Source: an uncultured Litorilinea sp. (GTDB lineage Bacteria > Chloroflexota > Anaerolineae > Caldilineales > Caldilineaceae). From it: a stretch of DNA of 5,295 nucleotides. The stretch is from assembly GCA_946885925.1 (NCBI GenBank), contig CAMPHP010000296.1:1-5295 (forward strand), written 5' to 3'. The notes under the pieces were generated by a model. That model was not told the DNA's origin. It did not search any database and saw only the letters and a list, made by a program, of their open reading frames with translations. Below, piece by piece: positions 1 to 5,295 of the stretch. The number at the start of each line of letters is the position of its first letter. Position 1 is the first letter of the stretch. Both the position numbers and the translations under genes were made by a program.

Positions 1-842
1 GAGTAGAAAAGGCGATGCGCGTCATGCAACCCTTCAAGGTGGCCAGCCGTGACTTCACACAGGGTAATAGCGTCATCAATGTCAACGGGGTGGAAATTGG
101 TGGGCAAAAGGTCGTCGTGATGGCTGGCCCATGCAGTGTCGAAAGCCGCGAGATGATTTTGGAGACCGCGCACGCAGTCAAAGAGGCAGGGGGCTCAATC
201 CTGCGCGGCGGAGCCTTCAAACCCCGCAGCAGCCCCTATAGCTTTCAGGGCATGGGCGAGGAAGGGCTGCGCTACCTAGCCGAAGCGCGTGAGCAGACTG
301 GCCTACCTGTTATCACCGAGGTCATGAGTGCCGACGAAATCGAACTGATCAGCGACTACTCTGACATTCTGCAAGTAGGCGCGCGCAATACCCAGAACTA
401 CTCATTGCTCAAGGCGCTTGGCAAACAGAATAAGCCGGTCTTTCTTAAGCGCGGCATGAGCAGTACCATCCAAGAATTGCTGATGAGTGCTGAGTATATT
501 TTGGCCGGTGGCAACATGCAGGTAATGGTTGGCGAACGGGGTATCCGTACCTTCGAGACATCCACCCGCTTTACTTTCGATGTCAACGCCATTCCCGTAC
601 TCAAGGAATTGACCCATTTGCCTGTAGTCGCTGACCCAGCCCATGGCACCGGCAAGTGGAATCTGGTTACGCCCATTGCCAAAGCCGCAGTCGCCGCGGG
701 TGCGGATTCCATCATGGTCGAGGTGCACCCAAACCCCGCCCAAGCCTGGAGCGATGGTGCCCAAAGCTTGACCTTGGATCGCTTTGCCAACATGATGAAC
801 GAACTTCGCCCAGTGGCGGAAGCCGTAGGTCGATCACTCTAA
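1..842 (+). CDS. aroF: 3-deoxy-7-phosphoheptulonate (DAHP) synthase, type I-beta; 5'-partial
   Basis: Condenses phosphoenolpyruvate with erythrose 4-phosphate to DAHP, the first step of the shikimate pathway, in the cytoplasm. The reading frame (codons from base 3) is open to the window edge, reading V-E-K-A before the first ATG at 15. These residues align with the linker before the catalytic barrel of longer homologues (Thermotoga maritima VRVLKPYKLVSREF against [14 protein letters not shown] here), so the ATG at 15 is probably internal. Numbering from that Met: GPCSVE 38-43, [11 protein letters not shown] 69-79, GARN 122-125, LKRG 144-147, ERGIRTFE 174-181, DPAHGTGK 207-214, EVHPNP 236-241. 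Metal ligands known from the T. maritima enzyme (Cys102, His272, Glu298, Asp309) fall at Cys40, His210, Glu236 and Asp247, a constant offset of 62, so the barrel is collinear and intact. About 62 N-terminal residues, the ferredoxin/ACT-like domain that mediates Tyr/Phe feedback in this family, should lie upstream. The stop TAA is at 840-842, 61 nt before tyrA. The family call is near certain; the aroF symbol is by convention. Confidence 0.95.
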   Translation, partial: VEKAMRVMQPFKVASRDFTQGNSVINVNGVEIGGQKVVVMAGPCSVESREMILETAHAVKEAGGSILRGGAFKPRSSPYSFQGMGEEGLRYLAEAREQTGLPVITEVMSADEIELISDYSDILQVGARNTQNYSLLKALGKQNKPVFLKRGMSSTIQELLMSAEYILAGGNMQVMVGERGIRTFETSTRFTFDVNAIPVLKELTHLPVVADPAHGTGKWNLVTPIAKAAVAAGADSIMVEVHPNPAQAWSDGAQSLTLDRFANMMNELRPVAEAVGRSL

Positions 843-870
843 CCCGGCGGTTATCACGCTGCCATATTCA

Positions 871-897
871 CCCCGGCAACTTGATGCCGCTGGGGAG
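871..897 (+). promoter_or_regulatory. tyrA Shine-Dalgarno with a small hairpin that could cover it
   Basis: GGGGAG at 892-897 lies 6 nt before the tyrA ATG at 904 and fixes that start. Immediately upstream CGGCA (874-878) can pair with TGCCG (885-889) across a 6-nt loop. After a 2-nt bulge (890-891), CCC (871-873) can pair with GGG (892-894), taking in part of the ribosome-binding site. The ribosome-binding site is well supported. The hairpin is short, and a regulatory role is inference only. No separate promoter or terminator is evident in the 61-nt gap, so read-through from aroF is expected. Confidence 0.45.
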
Positions 898-903
898 AGT
901 TGC

Positions 904-1782
904 ATGAGGAAACGCCTCACTGATTGTCGAGTTGCCATCGTCGGACTGGGCCTCATGGGCGCTAGTCTGGCGATGGATCTGATGCAGAACAACCTATGCC
1001 GCGAAGTACGCGGCGTTGCACGTCGTACTTCCACAGTCCTCGATGCCTTTTTTGCGAGGGCAGTGGATCTGGCGACCAACGATGTACATACGGGTGTAAT
1101 GGGTGCGGACATTGTCATTCTCGCAACACCTGTTCGCACCATCGTTGACCAACTCAACGAGATTGCACCGACGCTCTGGCCGGGTACAATCGTGATGGAC
1201 ATGGGTAGCACCAAAGGCGAAGTCTGTGCTGCCTTGGATTTGCTACCGGCACACGTTCAGCCCATCGGCGGCCATCCGATGACAGGAAAAGAGACTGCTG
1301 GCTTTGAAGCAGCCGAGCCAAATCTTTACCGTAATGCAACCTGGGTGCTGTCACCCTTGCCACGCACCACGCCAGACACAGTGGCATTGGCAACGGAACT
1401 GGTCGAAGCAGTCGGCGCGCGGCCAGTGGTGCTAACGCCGGAACGACACGACCGTCTCGTCGCCGCCATTAGCCACCTGCCCTTCTTAGCGGCGAGTGCT
1501 CTTGTCCATACGACGAAGGAGATGGGCGAGGAAGATCCAGCCGTATGGCAATTGGCCGCAGGTGGCTTTCGAGATACCAGCCGCGTTGCTGCCAGCGATA
1601 CCCGCATGTTTCTCGATATTTTGATGACCAATCAGCCCGCTGTCCTGGCACAATTGGAGAATTACATCGGGCAGTTGAATAATTTACGTGATTTATTGGA
1701 AGACCACGATGAAGCCGCCCTTGCTACTAAATTAGCAAGCTCGCAGGCCATACGTGCTCAGTGGAAACCAAATCGATCATAA
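904..1782 (+). CDS. tyrA: Prephenate/arogenate dehydrogenase (TyrA family)
   Basis: Oxidative decarboxylation of prephenate to 4-hydroxyphenylpyruvate, or of arogenate to tyrosine; the tyrosine branch. The protein is 292 aa, close to the usual single-domain length, with no fused chorismate mutase and no room for a C-terminal ACT domain. An N-terminal Rossmann fold opens with GLGLMG (14-19). GSTKG (101-105), GGHPMTGKE (122-130), SHLPF (190-194) and [12 protein letters not shown] (221-232) carry the family's active-site Ser102, His124, His191 and Arg227, equivalent to Aquifex Ser126, His147, His217 and Arg250. The second beta strand ends in GVARRTST (37-44), with no acidic residue to hold the NAD ribose but two arginines. 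This resembles GVSRQQST of the Synechocystis NADP-dependent arogenate dehydrogenase, so NADP use is likely. Phe236 sits where many TyrAs have Trp (Aquifex Trp259). The start ATG is backed by GGGGAG 6 nt upstream. It follows aroF by 61 nt and precedes aroA by 55 nt, probably in one transcript. Family certain; substrate preference open. Confidence 0.95.
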   Translation: MRKRLTDCRVAIVGLGLMGASLAMDLMQNNLCREVRGVARRTSTVLDAFFARAVDLATNDVHTGVMGADIVILATPVRTIVDQLNEIAPTLWPGTIVMDMGSTKGEVCAALDLLPAHVQPIGGHPMTGKETAGFEAAEPNLYRNATWVLSPLPRTTPDTVALATELVEAVGARPVVLTPERHDRLVAAISHLPFLAASALVHTTKEMGEEDPAVWQLAAGGFRDTSRVAASDTRMFLDILMTNQPAVLAQLENYIGQLNNLRDLLEDHDEAALATKLASSQAIRAQWKPNRS

Positions 1783-1824
1783 CTCGTTCGCATCATTTAG
1801 CTTGCGAATTAATCTTACGAGGTG
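1783..1824 (+). promoter_or_regulatory. tyrA-aroA gap: inverted repeat next to the aroA ribosome-binding site
   Basis: TTCGCA (1787-1792) and TGCGAA (1803-1808) form a perfect 6-bp inverted repeat with a 10-nt loop. Outside it CTCG (1783-1786) can pair with CGAG (1818-1821), which overlaps the likely aroA Shine-Dalgarno GAGGTG (1819-1824). That site lies 13 nt from the ATG, longer than typical; a weaker GAAAG (1824-1828) is nearer. There is no T-run after the stem, so it is not an intrinsic terminator. The pairing is directly visible; its function (translational control, mRNA processing or chance) is not known. Confidence 0.35.
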
Positions 1825-1837
1825 AAAGTGCAATCTC

Positions 1838-3172
1838 ATGACCCATCTCTACATAACAGGCGGGAATCGCCTTACCGGCAACTGTCGTGTGCCGGGAGAC
1901 AAATCAATCAGCCACCGCGCAGTCATGTTCTCTGCAATAGCCAATGGCGTTAGCACCGTGCGTAATTTCCTTGATGGCGGTGATTGTCGCGCCACCATTG
2001 ATGTCATGCGCGGCTTAGGTGTCCGCGTCGAAGAAAGCTCACCCACCGAGTTAGTGATCCATGGTCGTGGCCTAGATGGACTCCTTGAGCCAGCGGAATT
2101 CCTAAACTGTGGCAACTCTGGCACGACCATTCGCTTGATGACTGGCTTGCTGGCGGGCCAGAAATTTACAAGTTTCCTCACAGGCACACCCCAGATCCGC
2201 CGCCGCCCGATGGCACGCACCGTCAAACCGTTGCGCCAGATGGGCGCGGTGATTGTCGGTCGCCAAGAAGGCAACTATGCGCCACTCGGAATCGGCGGCA
2301 CCACCCTGCGCGGCATGGATTACACGATGCCCGTCGCCAGTGCCCAGGTCAAGAGTTGCCTCTTGTTAGCGGCGATGTATGCGCAAGGCCTGACCGTGAT
2401 TCGCCAACCTGGCCCCGCGCGCGATCACACCGAACGCATGTTGGGCGCAATGGGAGCCCCCATCTCGGTCTACGGCAACACCATCCACAGCGAACGCCCG
2501 GATCGTGAACTCAGCCCGCTGGATATTGACGTGCCGGGAGATATTTCCTCGGCGGCCTTCTTGCTCGTCGCCGCAGCCATCGTTCCGGGCAGCCGCCTGA
2601 CCATCTCCGGCGTGGGCGTCAACCCCACGCGTACAGGGATCGTTGATGCCCTTGTCGAAATGGGCGCACAGATTGAATACCGCAACCAGCGCGATCAATC
2701 CGGTGAACCAGTCGCAGATCTAGAGATTCAATACGCAGAACTGCGCGGCTCCACCTTTGACGGCGAACAGATCGTCACCATGATTGATGAATTGCCCGTT
2801 CTGGCGGTTGCAGCATCCCAGGCTCACGGGCGTACTGTGGTCAAGGATGCTGGCGAACTCCGTGTCAAGGAGACCGATCGCATTGCCTCCACAGTCACCG
2901 AATTACGCAAGTTGGGTGTCAACATCGAACCAACACCCGATGGTTTTATCGTTGAAGGCCCAACTCGATTGATAGGTGGGCCAGTGGAGAGCCAGGGCGA
3001 TCATCGTTTGGCAATGGCAACCGCCGTTGCAGCACTGGCAGCACACGGCCCGACAACGGTCTATGGGGCCGACGTCACCGCTGACAGCTTCCCTGGTTTT
3101 GAATCCACGCTCCAGGCCTTGGGCGCGGATCTCGAAATCCAGGGTGCGCCCAGCGAAGCACTGCATGTCTAG
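1838..3172 (+). CDS. aroA: 3-phosphoshikimate 1-carboxyvinyltransferase (EPSP synthase), class II-like
   Basis: Transfers the enolpyruvyl group of PEP to shikimate 3-phosphate, giving EPSP, the sixth shikimate-pathway step. At 444 aa it is a normal full length. The N-terminal VPGDKSISHRA (18-28) carries Lys22, Ser23 and Arg27; then GNSGTTIR (92-99), RRRPM (121-125), SAQVK (168-172), RDHTE (195-199), NPTR (262-265), the catalytic Asp317 in IDELP, LRVKETDR (341-348) with Glu345, and GDHRLAMA (387-394). The C-terminal SFPGF (417-421) replaces the KTFPDYF found in the E. coli enzyme. GDKS, SAQxK, RxHTE and NxTR together are the class II signature, the group that includes the CP4 and Bacillus enzymes. 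However, the residue equivalent to E. coli Gly96 is still Gly (Gly95), where CP4 has Ala, so glyphosate tolerance cannot be read off. The frame has a stop (TGA 1823-1825) just upstream and no other start before ATG 1838. It lies 55 nt after tyrA and 5 nt before aroE, which suggests coupled translation. Confidence 0.97.
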   Translation: MTHLYITGGNRLTGNCRVPGDKSISHRAVMFSAIANGVSTVRNFLDGGDCRATIDVMRGLGVRVEESSPTELVIHGRGLDGLLEPAEFLNCGNSGTTIRLMTGLLAGQKFTSFLTGTPQIRRRPMARTVKPLRQMGAVIVGRQEGNYAPLGIGGTTLRGMDYTMPVASAQVKSCLLLAAMYAQGLTVIRQPGPARDHTERMLGAMGAPISVYGNTIHSERPDRELSPLDIDVPGDISSAAFLLVAAAIVPGSRLTISGVGVNPTRTGIVDALVEMGAQIEYRNQRDQSGEPVADLEIQYAELRGSTFDGEQIVTMIDELPVLAVAASQAHGRTVVKDAGELRVKETDRIASTVTELRKLGVNIEPTPDGFIVEGPTRLIGGPVESQGDHRLAMATAVAALAAHGPTTVYGADVTADSFPGFESTLQALGADLEIQGAPSEALHV

Positions 3173-3177
3173 GCAAG

Positions 3178-4062
3178 ATGGGAACTTCAAGCATGGCGAG
3201 CACACCGATCACCGGCAAAACGACCATGGTTGGCCTAATCGGCTGGCCCACAGGCCACAGCGTCAGCCCTCTGATGCACAACGCCGCTTTTGCTGCGCTG
3301 GGGCTAGACTGGCGCTATATTCCGCTACCTGTACCCACTGACCCCGCGACACGCATTGGCGAAGCAGTCTATGGATTGCGTGCGCTGGGAATGAAGGGAG
3401 CCAACGTCACGGTTCCTCATAAGCAAGCCGTTATCCCCTTTCTTGATGAGCTAAGCGGAGCGGCCCTAGCCATCGGCGCGGTCAATACGATTATCGTCCA
3501 GCCCGACGGACGTCTACTAGGTGACAACACCGATGCTCCCGGCTTCATTGCCGACTTGCGCGACCATGGCGTTGAGCCACAAGGCAAACGAGTCTTGGTC
3601 TTAGGAGCCGGTGGTTCGGCGCGCGCCGCCGTCTATGGATTAGCGGTAGCCGGTGCCTGCTCCATTACCATTGCCAACCGTACGCCTGATCGTGCAGCAG
3701 AATTAACCGTTACATTGCAGGAGCGTCTGCCAAATTGCCCGCTTGATGCCTGTGCCCTACTCGATGATCTGCCCAATGTCGCACAGAACACTGACCTAAT
3801 CATTAATTGCACATCGCTCGGCATGACACCCAATGTGGATGGGTTGCCCTGGTTGCCAGAGCTGCCCTTTCGCCCGGATCAAGCTGTCTATGATTTAGTC
3901 TATAATCCGCGCCAGACGCGACTTCTCGCCCAGGCCGAGCGCGATGGGGCACGGGCCATCGGCGGCATTGGCATGTTGGTCTGGCAGGGAGCCATCGCTT
4001 TCGAGCGCTGGACTGGCGTGACACCTCCTGTGGATCTCATGCGTCAGGCCATCGGCATCTAA
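3178..4062 (+). CDS. aroE: Shikimate dehydrogenase (NADP+)
   Basis: Reduces 3-dehydroshikimate to shikimate with NADPH. The protein is 294 aa, slightly longer than the usual ~270-285. The shikimate-binding domain has SVSP (28-31, Ser28 and Ser30), ANVTVPHK (75-82) with catalytic Lys82, AVNT (101-104), and GDNTDAPGF (115-123) with catalytic Asp119, equivalent to E. coli Lys65 and Asp102. The NADP domain has GAGGSARA (143-150) and Asn-Arg-Thr at 167-169, where the family grips the 2'-phosphate; then INCTSLGM (209-216), DLVYNP (239-244) and GMLVWQGAIAF (265-275), with Gln270 closing the substrate pocket. Three starts are possible: ATG 3178 (5 nt after the aroA stop, weak AGG 4 nt upstream overlapping that stop), ATG 3193 (GGGA at 3180-3183), and ATG 3226, which would match the short N-terminus of E. 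coli AroE but lacks a ribosome-binding site. I keep 3178, with 3193 a real alternative. Function is certain; the start is not. Confidence 0.95.
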   Translation: MGTSSMASTPITGKTTMVGLIGWPTGHSVSPLMHNAAFAALGLDWRYIPLPVPTDPATRIGEAVYGLRALGMKGANVTVPHKQAVIPFLDELSGAALAIGAVNTIIVQPDGRLLGDNTDAPGFIADLRDHGVEPQGKRVLVLGAGGSARAAVYGLAVAGACSITIANRTPDRAAELTVTLQERLPNCPLDACALLDDLPNVAQNTDLIINCTSLGMTPNVDGLPWLPELPFRPDQAVYDLVYNPRQTRLLAQAERDGARAIGGIGMLVWQGAIAFERWTGVTPPVDLMRQAIGI

Positions 4063-4144
4063 TCAGGTCAGACAAGTCGCAAAGCAATGTGCACCACAAT
4101 GTTTCGTTACAAACTATGCCGGCTGAACACTGTTTCGCTATGTC

Positions 4145-4181
4145 CTGCTAATGGTGGATTGGCAGTAAAGTGGATTAGCAG
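4145..4181 (+). promoter_or_regulatory. Two mutually exclusive hairpins, or an operator with three half-sites
   Basis: CTGCTAAT (4145-4152) pairs with ATTGGCAG (4158-4165) over a 5-nt loop GGTGG: eight pairs, one of them G-U. The same arm pairs perfectly with ATTAGCAG (4174-4181) over a 21-nt loop. Only one structure can form at a time. The 5' edge also holds TCCT (4143-4146), complementary to AGGA (4192-4195) in the trpB ribosome-binding site, a third, weaker competing pairing. In DNA the same three 8-mers could be protein half-sites. The pairings are seen directly; a switch or operator role is inferred. Confidence 0.4.
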
Positions 4182-4183
4182 TA
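4155..4183 (+). repeat. Tandem 13-nt direct repeat upstream of trpB
   Basis: TGGATTGGCAGTA (4155-4167) and TGGATTAGCAGTA (4171-4183) differ at one base and recur with a 16-nt period. The second copy ends 7 nt before the trpB Shine-Dalgarno. It may have arisen by local duplication and then been kept as part of the alternative stem-loops described for 4145-4181. Confidence 0.75.
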
Positions 4184-4189
4184 TTTCGT

Positions 4190-4196
4190 AAAGGAG
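4190..4196 (+). promoter_or_regulatory. trpB Shine-Dalgarno, decides a TTG start
   Basis: AAAGGAG is the strongest ribosome-binding site in the window and sits 7 nt before TTG 4204. The trpB frame has a stop (TAA 4189-4191) immediately upstream, and its first ATG is at 4318, beyond conserved N-terminal residues. This site therefore identifies TTG as the start. Confidence 0.85.
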
Positions 4197-4203
4197 AAGA
4201 CTC

Positions 4204-5295
4204 TTGGCTACACCCACAGTCACCACACCCAAACCCGCGTCGATCAACTATCGAGCCTATCCCGATGAAAATGGTCACTTCGGCCCCTATGGTGGCAAAT
4301 TCGTTCCTGAAACCCTCATGCCAGCCCTGGAAGAGTTAGAGGAAGTCTACCTAAAAGCTGTCAACGATAGCGACTTTATGAAGGAGTTGGCCTATCTTCA
4401 GCGCACATTCGTCGGGCGCGAGACGCCCATTACCTATGCCCGCCGCCTGAGCGAACATCTGGGTGGTGCCCAGATTTACCTCAAGCGCGAGGATCTCTCC
4501 CACACGGGCGCGCACAAAATCAATAATGCCCTCGGCCAAGCTCTCCTGGTAAAGCGCAAGTTGGGCAAGACGCGCCTTGTTGCTGAAACCGGGGCCGGTC
4601 AACATGGTGTTGCCACCGCCACGGTTGCCGCGCTGCTTGGCCTTGAATGTGTCGTCTACATGGGTACAGTGGACATGGCACGCCAACAGCCCAATGTCTT
4701 CCGCATGCGCCTCTTGGGTACGGATGTGCGCGGCGTGGAAAGTGGCAGCAAAACGCTCAAGGATGCGATCAACGAAGCTATTCGCGATTGGGTGACAAAT
4801 GTCCGCACCACCCACTATCTGCTCGGCAGCGTTTTAGGCCCTCACCCCTACCCGGCGATGGTGCGCGACTTCCAAAGCATTATTGGCCGCGAGGCGCTTG
4901 CCCAAATGCTCGAGGGCGAGGATGGCCCCAAACGTTTGCCCAATGCAATCGTCGCCTGTGTCGGCGGCGGCAGCAACGCCATCGGCATCTTCCATCCTTT
5001 CTTGGAATATGAAGATGTGCACTTGATCGGCGTAGAAGCCGGTGGACATAGCATCGAAAGCGGCAAACATGCCGCCCGCTTTGCCGACCCGGAGAAGGGG
5101 CGGCTCGGCATCCTGCAAGGAACCAAGAGCTTTGTCCTCCAAGATTACGATGGGCAGATTGCCGAAACCCATAGCATTAGTGCCGGTCTTGACTATGCCA
5201 GCGTTGGTCCCGAACATGCCTTCTTGCGTGACCTCGGCCGCGCCGAATACACCTATTGCACCGATGAACAAGCAATGGAAGGCTTTAAGCTGCTC
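4204..5295 (+). CDS. trpB: Tryptophan synthase beta chain (TrpB1 type); 3'-partial, TTG start
   Basis: PLP enzyme that joins indole, channelled from TrpA in the alpha2-beta2 complex, to L-serine to give L-tryptophan. 364 codons lie in the window, and the frame is still open at the edge. By comparison with Salmonella TrpB about 55-60 C-terminal residues are missing, including the Ser that contacts the PLP ring nitrogen and the last GRGDKD-type motif. The first residues after the start are a variable, proline-rich tail; then [13 protein letters not shown] (26-38), [15 protein letters not shown] (94-108) with the PLP Schiff-base Lys105, ETGAGQHG (128-135) with catalytic Glu128, the COMM-domain region containing [13 protein letters not shown] (160-172), GPHPYP (212-217), the PLP-phosphate loop GGGSNAIG (254-261) and [14 protein letters not shown] (326-339). 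The HTGAHKINN version marks TrpB1, the TrpA partner, rather than TrpB2. TTG 4204 is the only sensible start. trpA probably follows but is outside the window. Confidence 0.96.
   Translation, partial: MATPTVTTPKPASINYRAYPDENGHFGPYGGKFVPETLMPALEELEEVYLKAVNDSDFMKELAYLQRTFVGRETPITYARRLSEHLGGAQIYLKREDLSHTGAHKINNALGQALLVKRKLGKTRLVAETGAGQHGVATATVAALLGLECVVYMGTVDMARQQPNVFRMRLLGTDVRGVESGSKTLKDAINEAIRDWVTNVRTTHYLLGSVLGPHPYPAMVRDFQSIIGREALAQMLEGEDGPKRLPNAIVACVGGGSNAIGIFHPFLEYEDVHLIGVEAGGHSIESGKHAARFADPEKGRLGILQGTKSFVLQDYDGQIAETHSISAGLDYASVGPEHAFLRDLGRAEYTYCTDEQAMEGFKLL

Larger units (their letters stand above)
4063..4203 (+). promoter_or_regulatory. aroE-trpB intergenic region, likely trpB leader or operator
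   Basis: This 141-nt gap is the longest in the window and looks richer in A+T than the genes. It holds a 13-nt direct repeat (4155-4167 and 4171-4183) and an 8-nt arm, CTGCTAAT (4145-4152), complementary to part of both copies. TTTCG occurs three times (4102-4106, 4133-4137, 4184-4188), and the trpB Shine-Dalgarno lies at 4190-4196. A 34-codon frame (ATG 4087 to TAA 4189-4191) crosses the repeats. TTGGCA (4159-4164) with TATTTC (4182-4187) at 17-nt spacing is a weak promoter-like pair, but it would start RNA inside the ribosome-binding site, so I do not call it. No intrinsic terminator follows aroE, so trpB may be reached by read-through as well as from a promoter here. The spacing and repeats make a control region likely; its type is unknown. 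Confidence 0.5.

Noticed and set aside
398..793. Long antisense open frames within aroF
   Set aside because: Non-coding shadows of a fully conserved gene on the + strand; the translations show no recognisable domain.
834..1631. Antisense open frames opposite tyrA
   Set aside because: They lie opposite a complete, conserved TyrA, and the products are low-complexity and unrecognisable.
1787..1815. TTCGCA - 17 nt - TAATCT as an aroA promoter
   Set aside because: Weak -10 match, and the start point would fall in the aroA ribosome-binding site; the inverted repeat explains the sequence as well.
2366..2698. Antisense open frames opposite aroA
   Set aside because: Shadow of codon bias in aroA; no ribosome-binding site or domain.
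2976..3341. + strand open frame spanning the aroA-aroE junction
   Set aside because: Out of frame with both conserved genes it overlaps, and the product resembles no known protein.
4088..4098. TGTG-CAC-CACA mini-hairpin after aroE as a terminator
   Set aside because: Only 4 bp, not GC-rich, and no following T-run.
4159..4187. TTGGCA - 17 nt - TATTTC as a sigma-70-type trpB promoter
   Set aside because: The -10 match is poor and RNA would start at about 4193, inside the Shine-Dalgarno, leaving trpB without a usable ribosome-binding site.
4063..4203. Trp T-box, TRAP site or classical trp attenuator before trpB
   Set aside because: No T-box AGGGTGGNACCGCG-like element, no run of GAG/TAG triplets, no tandem Trp codons in a leader frame with a ribosome-binding site, and no GC stem followed by a T-run.
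4834..5271. Antisense open frame opposite trpB
   Set aside because: Complement of conserved TrpB codons; no independent evidence of coding.

Overview
The window is a run of five genes for aromatic amino-acid biosynthesis, all on the + strand, in the order aroF-type DAHP synthase (5' end cut off by the window) - tyrA - aroA - aroE - trpB (3' end cut off). The first four are tightly packed: gaps of 61, 55 and 5 nt. A 141-nt gap, the longest in the window, precedes trpB. There are no RNA genes, mobile elements, CRISPR arrays, phage genes or recognisable accessory systems, and no stretch of 300 bases lacks a gene.

How the genes work together: DAHP synthase makes the first committed shikimate-pathway intermediate, AroE reduces 3-dehydroshikimate to shikimate, and AroA makes EPSP from shikimate-3-phosphate and PEP. 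TyrA draws chorismate-derived prephenate (or arogenate) towards tyrosine. TrpB condenses indole with serine to make tryptophan. The remaining shikimate-pathway steps (aroB, aroD/Q, aroK, aroC) and the rest of trp are not in the window.

Organism: a bacterium of moderately high GC (judged by eye, not counted). Several protein features argue against an enterobacterial type: a type I-beta DAHP synthase collinear with the Thermotoga maritima enzyme, an EPSP synthase carrying the class II signature motifs, and a TyrA most like the cyanobacterial NADP-dependent arogenate dehydrogenase. A Chloroflexota-like or other deep-branching, non-proteobacterial host is a guess I cannot confirm without searches. 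No cyanobacterial HIP1 palindrome (GCGATCGC) is seen.

The most interesting DNA is the aroE-trpB gap. Just upstream of a strong Shine-Dalgarno and a TTG start for trpB, an 8-nt arm can pair with either of two nearly identical direct-repeat copies, giving two mutually exclusive hairpins. A 34-codon open frame with one Trp codon inside the second repeat ends in a stop codon that overlaps the trpB ribosome-binding site. This could be a trp leader switch or an operator with three half-sites, but that is inference. Otherwise the window is well-understood core metabolism, and I see no undescribed multi-gene system in it.
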